Below are positions 52,201 to 60,383 of a stretch of 64,000 bases of DNA, piece by piece. This DNA comes from Chitinophagaceae bacterium UBA4411 (GTDB taxonomy: Bacteria > Bacteroidota > Bacteroidia > Chitinophagales > Chitinophagaceae), in NCBI GenBank assembly GCA_002400415.1, contig DGQP01000007.1:106605-170604 (forward strand). The letters are read 5' to 3'. The translations under genes were made by a program, and so were the position numbers. Under the pieces are notes generated by a model. The model ran no database searches, had not been told where the DNA came from, and was given only the letters and a program-made list of their open reading frames with translations. Numbering within the stretch: the stretch's first letter is position 1; the number at the start of each line of letters is the position of its first letter.

Positions 52201-53273
52201 TTCTTGACTTTTTCCATTGCTTCTTTAAAGATTATTGCAATAGAATAGGCCTCTTCGCCGGTACAGCATCCGACACTCCATACTTTTACAGGTTGTTTAG
52301 CTTTGGAATTTTTAATGATATCCGGAATTACTTTTTTCGACATGATATCATACGCCTTTGAATCCCTGAAAAAGCGGGTGACACCAATAAGAAATTCTTT
52401 ATAAAGTATATGCGCTTCAGAAGCGTTTTCAGTAAGGTATTTCAAATAGTCATTAGCATTACCGCAATTGGTAACCGTCATTCGCCTGGATATTCTCCTG
52501 ATAAGAGTGGGGCGCTTATAACTTGTAAAATCCCTGTTGGTTAGATTTTTCAGATGAACCAGTATTTTCATTATTGATTCTTCATCTTTCATCAGAATTT
52601 TATCAAACTGGGAGTGTTCCAGTTTTGGATATGATATGTAATGGATCAATTCCCCCGGCATCTGATCCACAGAGAGCACATAGTCTACAAGACCTGTTGA
52701 TAAAGCACTTTTAGGCATGCCATTAAACCGGGCTGTTTCGGGGTTTTGAACCATCACCATACCCCCTGCTTCTTTTATTGACAATAAACCTCTTGTTCCG
52801 TCCGAACCTGTACCTGTGAGAATAATGCCAATAGCCCTGCCAGCCTGGTCCTCGGCAAGCGAATTGAAGAAAATATCTATTGGGAGATTAAGGTCATGTC
52901 CGGAAGGTTTATCAACGAGATACAGCGTTTTATCGTGGATCGTCATGTTTTTCTTGGCGGGTATCAGGTAGATACTTCCCGGCTGTACCTCCATTTTATT
53001 GGTAACCTCATAAATGGGGAGCTTGGTATTTTTGGCAAGAAGTTCTGTCATCAGTGATTTATAATCAGGAGAAAGGTGCTGTATGATGACAAAGCTGTGC
53101 TGAAAATCCTGCGGGACATTGTCGAAGAATTCTTTTAAAGCTTCTAACCCTCCTGCACTGGCTCCTATACCAATTACATAAAAATCGTCATGTTTTATCG
53201 TCACTTTTTTTTTGGACGATTTGGACACAACCCCGTTTCCTGTTATCCCGTTTGCAGATGCGGTTTTTTTCAT
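49281..53273 (-). CDS. CheB-CheR-PAS-histidine kinase fusion
   Basis: A cytoplasmic protein of 1330 residues. The CheB methylesterase domain (about 28-215) has the triad S39 in GASAGG, H66 in IIQHLSPD, and D158 in GTGSDG. The CheR methyltransferase domain (about 225-490) has the SAM motif VWSVGCCTGEEAYSIAI and STRNLLIYL. A regular coiled coil (about 680-760, built of repeated N-E-E-L-Q) links to three or more PAS domains (about 760-1115). The C-terminal HisKA_3-type kinase has the phospho-His in ELHDGLGQIISAL, and its ATPase domain ends near 1310. No chemotaxis genes are nearby, so the enzymatic domains may act on non-chemotaxis targets. Confidence 0.93.
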   Translation of the reverse strand: MKKTASANGITGNGVVSKSSKKKVTIKHDDFYVIGIGASAGGLEALKEFFDNVPQDFQHSFVIIQHLSPDYKSLMTELLAKNTKLPIYEVTNKMEVQPGSIYLIPAKKNMTIHDKTLYLVDKPSGHDLNLPIDIFFNSLAEDQAGRAIGIILTGTGSDGTRGLLSIKEAGGMVMVQNPETARFNGMPKSALSTGLVDYVLSVDQMPGELIHYISYPKLEHSQFDKILMKDEESIMKILVHLKNLTNRDFTSYKRPTLIRRISRRMTVTNCGNANDYLKYLTENASEAHILYKEFLIGVTRFFRDSKAYDIMSKKVIPDIIKNSKAKQPVKVWSVGCCTGEEAYSIAIIFKEAMEKVKKYVDIKIFATDLDKESIERAGRGIYEESNVGDVSADRLKKFFIKKGNTYQVIQEIRKMIIFSHHNVLQDPPFNKMDLVSTRNLLIYLQPLMQKRMLTTLHYSLNLNGYLWLGPSETVGDFKKIFEDIDRRWKIYKNKEIARTINFDTFKNSESRGTLISNGNGKNLYIRRTTVENKLADVLNEALTDELKCASVYVDENLNIVHAFGNLNSYITLPEKGFSVNLQKMLPDNMAIAINTAIRKCIKDKSESVYKGVRLRQGNKVRKVVLLVKPFQIDNLDTKKYYVIIFFEHSLEELANKKVKDFTTTKSNALITDLEQELKETKENLQSTIEELETSNEEMQATNEELLAANEELQSTNEELQSVNEELHTVNAEHQAKIQELANLNADMDNFLKSTEIGTIFLDKSLRIRSFTPAIKDQFNLLLSDVGRPISNFTNNLGNIDIAEDVSRVLVTGEQIEKEVKGGDKWYLMRLLPYKNETGSTDGVVITFVDITGLVVIKRALAESQRSFDSFMEYSPMLTWIKTEDGKYIYINKSFEEHFNIDREHLVGKTDETIYPLDTARELRKTIAELLEKWKANVSVERRVHGSEVFIYRTVRFPFIGLDDKRYIGGISQDITRQIKVSEELRLSEARSKAMLKAIPDMIIRADNEGKILDIELHGITAGITLPQDAVINKYLTEVFPADIAAIHQESLLKALKTKKYIRYEYELKKDDAIEYYDARVVKSNEKEVIFILRDITDFKNSRASIISAIIEGEEKERKRVAQELHDGLGQIISALKMQVQMVSKKLMGSEINQLDKSMQLISDAINEYRAISHNLLPPILEDSNLPEVLNTLCDRINVGDGCKAEFKNENFKSKPDKIIIREVYRISQELLTNAIKHSGCRNIQMSLMEYGQIMEIRVTDDGKGFDLNDSKEKSKGIGLKNLFTRIELLGGTLTFNSSIGKGTEVILRAPKDSRQNGVSRLHLGKLAGTE

Positions 53274-53526
53274 AAATATGACTTTAATATATTGTTTTAG
53301 TAATTGTTCAGAAAGCTATAAGGCCGGGATTATCATAGGGTATACTGTTTGCTGCTTGTTTTTCTGTTCTTGTCAATACCGGCCGTATATATTTTCTTGA
53401 AGCTTTGTTTGTATCAGCCATGCTTTTACTATACAAAAAAAACCTATCCCGGAGTTAGAAAGAATAACAGTATCAGTCTGTTTTGTGTCCTAAAAAAGAA
53501 ATAGGCAAGTCAGGTATTACACTACA

Positions 53527-53546
53527 GGTTTACCTTTAGATAAACC
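53527..53546. other. Short hairpin in an otherwise empty gap
   Basis: GGTTTA 53527-53532 pairs with TAAACC 53541-53546 around 8 bases. In the whole 391-base gap 53274-53664 I see no gene and no clear promoter; it must contain the leader of the fusion kinase gene. Confidence 0.3.
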
Positions 53547-53664
53547 ATGGAATGCAGGCCTGCTGTGAAAGTAAAGATGAAGTGAAAGGAGGAATGGGAA
53601 CAGGAGTGTTACAGGACAGAATGATAAAGGAGAAGTGGATTGAACTGGGTTTGCCCGGGAGATA

Positions 53665-54093
53665 TTATTGTTCGGCTTTGACGGTTATATCTGAAACTAT
53701 ATGAAGAATACTTTCAAACCCTTCAAATTTGTCTATAAAATAATCTGCACCCGCTTGCATACATATGTTTTTCTTATTCTCTGTGGGGTCATCGGTCATC
53801 ATTATTACAACCATCTTTGCCTGCGGATACTTCTCCCTTATTAATTTCAGCAGTTCAATCCCGGTTTTGCCGGGAAGATTAATGTCTAATATAGCTACAT
53901 CTGTTTTCCGGTCACTCAGTAATCTCTCTCCATCTTCATAATTTTCTCCCTTTATTACCTGGTTAACATTGGGGAGTTCTTCGAGAGCCGGCACTAACCT
54001 TTCAATGACGATAGAGGAATCGTCAATAACCATTATGGAAATGTTTTGTGGTATTTCAGATGTTTTTTTGATAGCCGGGTCTTGTATTTGCAA
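53665..54093 (-). CDS. Receiver-only response regulator
   Basis: A receiver domain of 142 residues with a 15-residue N-terminal extension. Asp24 and Asp25 are in VIDDSS, the phosphoacceptor D70 lies in VAILDINLPGKTG, and the conserved Lys follows in the FIDKFEG segment. There is no output domain. It lies between the two large kinases on the same strand and may take phosphate from either. Confidence 0.88.
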   Translation of the reverse strand: MQIQDPAIKKTSEIPQNISIMVIDDSSIVIERLVPALEELPNVNQVIKGENYEDGERLLSDRKTDVAILDINLPGKTGIELLKLIREKYPQAKMVVIMMTDDPTENKKNICMQAGADYFIDKFEGFESILHIVSDITVKAEQ

Positions 54094-54189
54094 GATAAAA
54101 ACAGGCTAAAGTGAAAAAATTAGCGAAGTATGTTTATATGTTGTAGCAGAAAACAGGCAGGATGTAATGGAATCTGCTACAATAGACCC

Positions 54190-54822
54190 TCATACCAGGT
54201 TATGGCGAATAGCATAGGCTACTATTTCAGCATTTGTTTTCATCGTCATTTTTGCCAGTATCCTGCTTCTGAACGTGCCTATGGTATTTACGCTCAGGGA
54301 AAGACGGAGTCCTATTTCGCTGGTAGATTTTCCCTGTGCCATAAGCCTGAAGACCTGGAACTCCCTGTCGGAAAGAAATTCATGCGGTTCTTTTTCAGAA
54401 TCTTGCGAGAGTTCCCTGGCAAGCTTTTCACCGATGGAAGGAGTAATATATTTTCGGCCCCTTAAGATCAGGTTTACGGCTTTCACTAATTCTTCTTCTA
54501 CGGCTTCATCTTTAGTTAAATAGCCAAATGCCCCGCTTTTAATCACCCGGACTGCATATTCTTCTTCCGGGTGAACACTGAGAATCAGGACCGGCAGTTT
54601 AGGGTATTCCCTGGTTATTTCATTTAAAACATCAAGACCGCTCCGGCCGGGCATGGTTATGTCGGATATTATAATATCCCATTGCTGTTTTATTATCAAT
54701 TTCATCAGCTCTTCTGCATTCGAAACTGTTTCAATTTCTGCTGAAGGGAATGCTTCCCGGAGTATTTCTTTAAGACCACGTCTTGCAATGGCATGGTCGT
54801 CTGCAATTAATATGCGTGCCAT
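54190..54822 (-). CDS. NarL/FixJ-type response regulator
   Basis: A protein of 210 residues. The receiver domain has D8-D9 and phosphoacceptor D54 in IIISDITMPGRSG. The LuxR-type HTH is at about 145-205 (LSDREFQVFRLMAQGKSTSEIG). The start codon overlaps the stop of the upstream membrane kinase gene by one base, so the two form a dedicated two-component pair. Target genes are not known. Confidence 0.95.
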   Translation of the reverse strand: MARILIADDHAIARRGLKEILREAFPSAEIETVSNAEELMKLIIKQQWDIIISDITMPGRSGLDVLNEITREYPKLPVLILSVHPEEEYAVRVIKSGAFGYLTKDEAVEEELVKAVNLILRGRKYITPSIGEKLARELSQDSEKEPHEFLSDREFQVFRLMAQGKSTSEIGLRLSLSVNTIGTFRSRILAKMTMKTNAEIVAYAIRHNLV

Positions 54823-57800
54823 TATTGATTTAAGATTATTGGTACTGTTAATAAAATAGTCGTTCCCTCACCCGGAATACTATGAATTTCATAGTTGCCC
54901 CCCATCATGATGGCTCTTTCCCTGATACTGACAAGCCCTAATGTCTTTTTCTCTTTTATTTCATCTGGAACAAACCCTTTTCCATCATCGCTGATGCTTA
55001 AAATTAAATAATCCTCTTTTCTTTTTAAACTGCAATCAGCATTCCGGGCTTCGGCGTGTTTTGCAACATTCGTCAGCGATTCCTGGAACACCCGGTAAAT
55101 TCCTATTTTAAGAGAGGCTGTAATTTCTTTGTCATTAATGGCTGCTGATTTATAAGAAAAAGTGGTTGTTATTCCTGACCTTTTTTCAAATTCTTTGACT
55201 TGCCATTCAAGCGCAGCAATCAGGCCAAGATCTTCTAGTATAACAGGATGAAGACTGGTGGAAATCCTCCGCATAGCCTGCCGGGTTTCATTGAGCAATT
55301 CCAGGGTTCGTTCAAACCGGAAAGAAACAGCTTCGTCTATGATATTTACATTTTTTCTTAACCAGACAACATCCATTCGTAATCCTGTAAGCATCTGCCC
55401 TAGCTCATCATGCATATCCCTGGCAATACTTTTACGTTCTTCTTCCCGGGCTGTTTGAAGATGTGCAGAAAGTTGCCTGAGCTGTATTGATGTTTCCTGT
55501 ATTTCTTTTGTTTTTTCCTGCACCTGCCTGCTTAATTCTTTATTGAAATTGGTAAGGATGTCTTCTGCCTGTTTCCTTTCTGTCATATCACGGGTCACTT
55601 TTGCAAACCCAATTAATTTATTGTTATCGTCATATAATGCTGTAATGATAACATTTGCCCAGAAGACAGAACCGTCCTTACGTCCTCTCCATCCTTCTTT
55701 TTCAAAGCTCCCATTTTGTTTTGCCATCTCCAGGGCATGGCCGGCCTGTTCCCGGGGCTTGTCTTCCATTCTATAGAAGATGGAGATGTTCTTCCCTTTA
55801 ATCTCTTCCTCTGCATATCCATTGATTGATTGGGCACCTTTGTTCCAGGTAACGATATTGCCATTCGTATCCAGCATAATAATGGCATAATCTTTTACCG
55901 TGGTTACCAGGGACCGGAAAATCTCTTCACTTTGCCGGAGTTTCTCTTCCATCCCTTTCCTTTCCGTAATATCTCTTACCAAAACGAGATACCCGGTAAT
56001 ATTGCCGAGGTTATCTTTCATATGTGAAGCGGTGGAAAGAACATTTACCACCCTGCCGGATTTGGTATGATATATTACTTCACCCTGCCAGAAACCCGCT
56101 TTTTCAAAGGCAGCAAGAATATTTTCCCTGCTTTCATTCGGGTATTCAACATCCAGGATTTTCGTAATCCGTTGTCCCATCACTTCGTCACTTTTCCATT
56201 CAAATAATCTTTCTGCAGCATCATTCCACCTGGTGATGTTTGAGTTACTGTCAACAGAAACTACAGGGTCCTGGATATTCTTAGCTATACTGGCCAGAAA
56301 TCTGACCTCCTCTTCCACTTTTTTTCTTTCTGAAATATCACGAATGGCGGCAGAAACTAATATTCCTTCTTCCGTATCAAGGGGGCTCAGGCTTATTTCT
56401 ATGGGAAATTCTTTTCCCCCTTTTTTTATTCCGAATAACTCCAGTCCTATACCCATTCCCCTGGCTTTGGGATGATTAAAAAAGATATTCCGGTGCCCGG
56501 TGTGATTGTGCCGAAACCTTTCAGGGATTAATAACTCCACTTTCCGGCTGATTATTTCAGATCTGTTGTAGCCAAACATCTTCTCTGTTTGCGCATTCAC
56601 TAACTGGATGATCCCGTCTTCATTTACAATTACGATCGCATCCGGTGCAGATTCAAGTAAACCCCTGAATTTTTCCTCTGCTTTTTTCCGGGTCGTAATA
56701 TCGCGGATAGAAGCAGATACAAGAATCCCCTGTTCTGTTTCAAGGGGGCTCAGGCTTATCTCGATAAAGAACTCTTTTCCATCTTTTCTTTTTCCAAATA
56801 ATTCAAGGCCTTCGCCCATGGCCCGCACTTTGGGACTACTAAAGAAACCCTTCCTGTTTTTAACATGTTCCTGCCGGTAGCGGTCGGGAATTAACATTTC
56901 AACGGTCTGCCCGATCATTTCGGCTTTTGTGTAGCCGAATATTTTTTCTGTTTGTGTATTTACCAGAAGAATTCTTCCGTCTTCTCCAACGATTACCCCG
57001 GCATCAGGGGCTGCTTCCAGTAATTCCCTGAAATTTCTTTCCGTTTTTCGCCGGAGAATATCTTTCCGGTTAAGAAGGAGAACATTATGAAATAAAAAAG
57101 AGCAAAACACAATGATCATTGATAATACCAGCAGGGTAATCCCAAGCTCCACAGAGAAGAAATTATGCCGGTGGGCATAGACTCTGAGAATACCCAGTAC
57201 AGAAGGAGCAATAACGGCAGCGAGGATGAAAATTCTTCCAATTGAAGCGCCGGTAAGGTTGCCTGTAAACTCTTTAGTGATTCCTGTATCAGGAGCGATA
57301 AAGAGCAGCGTCGTTGAAAAGAGAATAAAGCAAATAGCTGTATGAACAGCCATAGGAAAATACTTCAACGTATCAAAGAACTCAGGCACATCGTACAGGT
57401 ACCCCAGTAAGGAGAAAAAGGCAAGCCAAAAAATCAGTAAGGCCAGGAAATGGGAATACATAAACCTGTTTCTGTGATTTAATAATAGCAGGGCTAAGCC
57501 GGAAAGAATAAAACCAGTTACCGTTGTTATGGCCATAGTACTGATGGAAGGGGCAGGGGTCTTTAAGCTGAGCTTACTGTTAAAAAGCAGGTGATCAACC
57601 TGGACCATTGAATGAAAAAAATACCCGGCTGTTTTCAGCAGGCTGATTAAAATAACCAGTAACGCTAAAAAATACCCGGCTAATAGCTTTTTTTTCGATT
57701 TCGGGGTGGAGGAAATAAGAAGAAATGAAGACCCCGTTAGAATAAATAATACAGCAGTCGCGGGGTTCATAGCAACCGAAGACCTGAAAGGCTGCCTTAA

Positions 57801-57935
57801 AACTTCAATATCAAATACCCATCCGAGGAAGACGAGTGCTGCCGAAACGATGATACAAAGGATAAAATAGATCGCCCATGCCGCAAGCCTGGACATTGCA
57901 GGTGACAAATCAGTTGTTGTGTTGGAGACTGGCAT
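54822..57935 (-). CDS. Membrane PAS sensor histidine kinase
   Basis: A protein of 1037 residues. An N-terminal region with about eight membrane helices (18-290) is followed by at least four PAS domains (about 300-800). The first two PAS domains are near duplicates, each opening with L-L-E-[AS]-A-P-D-A. The HisKA_3 phosphoacceptor His is in DMHDELGQMLTGLRMDV (near 850), and the ATPase domain follows to the end (DGKGFVPDE). It phosphorylates the NarL-type regulator at 54190, with which it overlaps by one base. The signal cannot be inferred. Confidence 0.93.
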   Translation of the reverse strand: MPVSNTTTDLSPAMSRLAAWAIYFILCIIVSAALVFLGWVFDIEVLRQPFRSSVAMNPATAVLFILTGSSFLLISSTPKSKKKLLAGYFLALLVILISLLKTAGYFFHSMVQVDHLLFNSKLSLKTPAPSISTMAITTVTGFILSGLALLLLNHRNRFMYSHFLALLIFWLAFFSLLGYLYDVPEFFDTLKYFPMAVHTAICFILFSTTLLFIAPDTGITKEFTGNLTGASIGRIFILAAVIAPSVLGILRVYAHRHNFFSVELGITLLVLSMIIVFCSFLFHNVLLLNRKDILRRKTERNFRELLEAAPDAGVIVGEDGRILLVNTQTEKIFGYTKAEMIGQTVEMLIPDRYRQEHVKNRKGFFSSPKVRAMGEGLELFGKRKDGKEFFIEISLSPLETEQGILVSASIRDITTRKKAEEKFRGLLESAPDAIVIVNEDGIIQLVNAQTEKMFGYNRSEIISRKVELLIPERFRHNHTGHRNIFFNHPKARGMGIGLELFGIKKGGKEFPIEISLSPLDTEEGILVSAAIRDISERKKVEEEVRFLASIAKNIQDPVVSVDSNSNITRWNDAAERLFEWKSDEVMGQRITKILDVEYPNESRENILAAFEKAGFWQGEVIYHTKSGRVVNVLSTASHMKDNLGNITGYLVLVRDITERKGMEEKLRQSEEIFRSLVTTVKDYAIIMLDTNGNIVTWNKGAQSINGYAEEEIKGKNISIFYRMEDKPREQAGHALEMAKQNGSFEKEGWRGRKDGSVFWANVIITALYDDNNKLIGFAKVTRDMTERKQAEDILTNFNKELSRQVQEKTKEIQETSIQLRQLSAHLQTAREEERKSIARDMHDELGQMLTGLRMDVVWLRKNVNIIDEAVSFRFERTLELLNETRQAMRRISTSLHPVILEDLGLIAALEWQVKEFEKRSGITTTFSYKSAAINDKEITASLKIGIYRVFQESLTNVAKHAEARNADCSLKRKEDYLILSISDDGKGFVPDEIKEKKTLGLVSIRERAIMMGGNYEIHSIPGEGTTILLTVPIILNQ

Positions 57936-58174
57936 CAGAGGAAATACTGCTTACAAACAGAGCCCAAACCAGTCAGCGGTTCAAAGAGTAGGGTTTATTG
58001 AAGTTAATCTTAATGCCAGCTGTTTCCAAATATTTAATTGATTGAAAATCATCTTACTGATGTAAGGCCAGGTGTATCAAATCCCTGCGGCCGGGCAATA
58101 CTGTTCTTTTGCAGGTATGGTTTTCGGTATTCAAATCTTGGTTGCTGTATCATTTTGTGTAAATAACATATTTC

Positions 58175-58222
58175 GACAATTATCATGCTTAAATTGTCAC
58201 CTTTTTTTATAAATTCGTGACA
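58175..58222. promoter_or_regulatory. Palindromic operators ahead of the AbiE pair
   Basis: GACAATT 58175-58181 is inverted as AATTGTC 58192-58198, and TGTCAC 58195-58200 is inverted as GTGACA 58217-58222, ending just before the start codon. The two palindromes share the central half-site. AbiEi-type antitoxins repress their own promoter through such inverted repeats. No other feature is recognised in 57936-58174. Confidence 0.55.
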
Positions 58223-58223
58223 G

Positions 58224-58844
58224 ATGATTTCTGTACAGCAACATATTAGTGCGCAGCTGGCAAAAAAACAACCGGGTGACCTGGTATTTCCCACCGATTT
58301 CAGGGGAGATGGAACCGAGGTTGCCATTAAACAGGCTTTGTCAAGGCTTGCACGGTCGGGTAAGCTTACCAGGCTGGCGCATGGTATTTATTTTATTCCC
58401 AAAACGGATCCGCTCTTAGGCACGGTATATCCATCTCCGGAGGAAGTGGCGAAAATGCTGGCGCAAAAAGAAAAAGTAAACATAAGGCCCGCTGGCGCAT
58501 ATGCATTGCATAAATTGGGATTGAGCACCCAGGTGCCTACCAAACTCGTTTATATTACCGACGGACCTTCACGACTAATTAAAGTAGGAAAAACAACCAT
58601 TCAGTTTAAGGCAACGGCGAATAAGAAATTAGCCACCAAAGGCAGCATCAGCGCTTTGCTGATACAGGCATTGGAAGAATTGAATTTGCAGGAACTGGAT
58701 GAAAAGACAACACAAAAAATTCTGGAGCTGCTGAAAAAAGAAAAGCCAAAACTGCTGAAACACGACTTAAGCATTGCTCCGGCACGCATACATGATTTTA
58801 TTGTAAAACTCATAAAACAGGCAACTGATGACCGGGTGGCTTAA
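58224..58844 (+). CDS. AbiEi-type antitoxin (DUF6088 family)
   Basis: A protein of 206 residues. An N-terminal winged HTH covers about 1-75: VAIKQALSRLARSGKLTRL, then the turn AHGIYF. A C-terminal part (80-206) resembles that of AbiEi antitoxins of the type IV AbiE system. It should repress the operon and neutralise the toxin by an indirect mechanism. The stop lies 17 bases inside the toxin gene, a typical toxin-antitoxin overlap. Confidence 0.85.
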   Translation: MISVQQHISAQLAKKQPGDLVFPTDFRGDGTEVAIKQALSRLARSGKLTRLAHGIYFIPKTDPLLGTVYPSPEEVAKMLAQKEKVNIRPAGAYALHKLGLSTQVPTKLVYITDGPSRLIKVGKTTIQFKATANKKLATKGSISALLIQALEELNLQELDEKTTQKILELLKKEKPKLLKHDLSIAPARIHDFIVKLIKQATDDRVA

Positions 58845-59850
58845 ATTAACAGATGAGCAAAGAAGAATAACCGTAGAGCAGGCGGCTATCCGGAGCGGCA
58901 TCAATGCAAAAGCCATTGAAAAAGACTGGTGGGTTACCCTTACACTGAAAACGCTGTTTCAATCTGCTTACGCAGGGTTTCTTGTTTTTAAAGGAGGTAC
59001 TTCGCTCAGTAAATGCTGGAAGCTCATAGAACGGTTTTCTGAAGACATTGATATTGCCCTTGACCCCGAAGCCTTGGGCATGAGCTATGAAGAAAACCCT
59101 TCCAAGAGTTATGTAGAAAAATTAAGAAGAAAGGGCTGTGAATTTACCAGCAATGAATTGAAACTTGAGCTTGAAAAGCAGTTTGCGTTATTGGGGGTAG
59201 TATCTGAAATGATAAGCATAGAGGCAGAACCCGTTCCGGAAAAATTTCCTGATACAGATCCGCAGGTATTGCATGTAAAATATAATTCATTGTTTGATGC
59301 CAGTGAGTACCTGGCCGATGAAGTAAAAATTGAAGTGAGTGTACGATCAATGAAAGTTCCATTTGCAGCAAAAGAAGTACAATCCATTTTATACGAGGTG
59401 CTGCCCAATAAAGCGTATGAAGAAACACCGTTTTTGGTTACTGCTGCTGAAACCCGAAAAACATTTCTGGAGAAAATGTTTTTGCTGCATGAGGAATTCC
59501 ACCGGCCAGATCAGTCAAAAATCCGTTCATTCCGGATGTCGAGGCATTTATATGACTTAAACAGAATGATAAATGCCGGTATTGACAAAGATGCGATTGC
59601 TGATACAGATTTATACGCAACGCTTGTCCGGCACAGAGAATGGTATATCCGGACTTCGTGGTTAGACTATGAAACACTTGCAGCTTCAACAATGAATTTT
59701 ATTCCGCCGGATGAAGTGATGGAATTGTATTCAAAAGACTATGAGGCAATGAAAGGGCAGATGATTTATGGAGAGGCGGAAGAATTCAATGCATTGATGC
59801 AGAAACTTAAAGAACTTTTAATTACACTCCGGGAAGGAAAATCGTTGTGA
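58828..59850 (+). CDS. AbiEii-type nucleotidyltransferase toxin
   Basis: A protein of 340 residues of the AbiEii/PF08843 family. The nucleotidyltransferase motif G56-G57-T58-S59 and D73-x-D75 in SEDIDIALD are intact. Members use GTP or another NTP to modify targets, such as tRNA acceptor ends in related MenT toxins, and abort phage infection. It overlaps the antitoxin gene. A small hairpin with a T run (59893-59910) follows the stop. Confidence 0.88.
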   Translation: MTGWLKLTDEQRRITVEQAAIRSGINAKAIEKDWWVTLTLKTLFQSAYAGFLVFKGGTSLSKCWKLIERFSEDIDIALDPEALGMSYEENPSKSYVEKLRRKGCEFTSNELKLELEKQFALLGVVSEMISIEAEPVPEKFPDTDPQVLHVKYNSLFDASEYLADEVKIEVSVRSMKVPFAAKEVQSILYEVLPNKAYEETPFLVTAAETRKTFLEKMFLLHEEFHRPDQSKIRSFRMSRHLYDLNRMINAGIDKDAIADTDLYATLVRHREWYIRTSWLDYETLAASTMNFIPPDEVMELYSKDYEAMKGQMIYGEAEEFNALMQKLKELLITLREGKSL

Positions 59851-59892
59851 ATTCAATAAATAATTCAAATCTCAAATGCTGAGTTTGATAGT

Positions 59893-59910
59893 AGCCGGGA
59901 AACCGGTTTT
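59893..59910 (+). terminator. Possible terminator after the AbiE operon
   Basis: AGCCGG pairs with CCGGTT (one wobble) around a GAAA tetraloop, followed by TTTT. It is short but well placed, 43 bases after the toxin stop. The rest of 59851-60383 shows no gene or further structure that I could support. Confidence 0.5.
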
Positions 59911-60383
59911 GAAGAAAAATCCTATCGGGTTCTTCCTTGCCACCAGGCATTTGCATCAATACCAGTAAAGATTTGATCGAAAATAAAAAGGACAAACTGC
60001 CGGTAACTGCAATTTGTCTTCTCTGGTAGCCTTGTTTGGGCTGACTAAGCAATTGAGAATTATGTGCCTTACAGAAAACCGTAAACGATTCCGTAAACTG
60101 GTTTTTTTTGACTCGCAAACGTGTCAAATACCCTTTCGTGAAGATACAAATAGTCCCGTTAATTTTCTTTTAATCTCGTTGTTTTTATACTCGTATAAAA
60201 GTAAGAAGGAGCCTAAAAAAAATAACTGCATCGGGCTGGAGGGCTACTTGCTGACGACGAATGAGGAACTCCTATTTACCGGCCTTTCGGAGAGTGTTCA
60301 TTCAACGTGGTAAAGAGTTTATTATGGGCATGATTTTTTGTCAAAGGCTTTTCTGTCCTTTCATTTCTTTATGAACAATTTTT

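Noticed and set aside
60014..60313. Plus-strand frame of 99 codons in the gap after AbiE
   Set aside because: No motif, no plausible start context, and it is in a gap with no other sign of coding; kept as non-coding.
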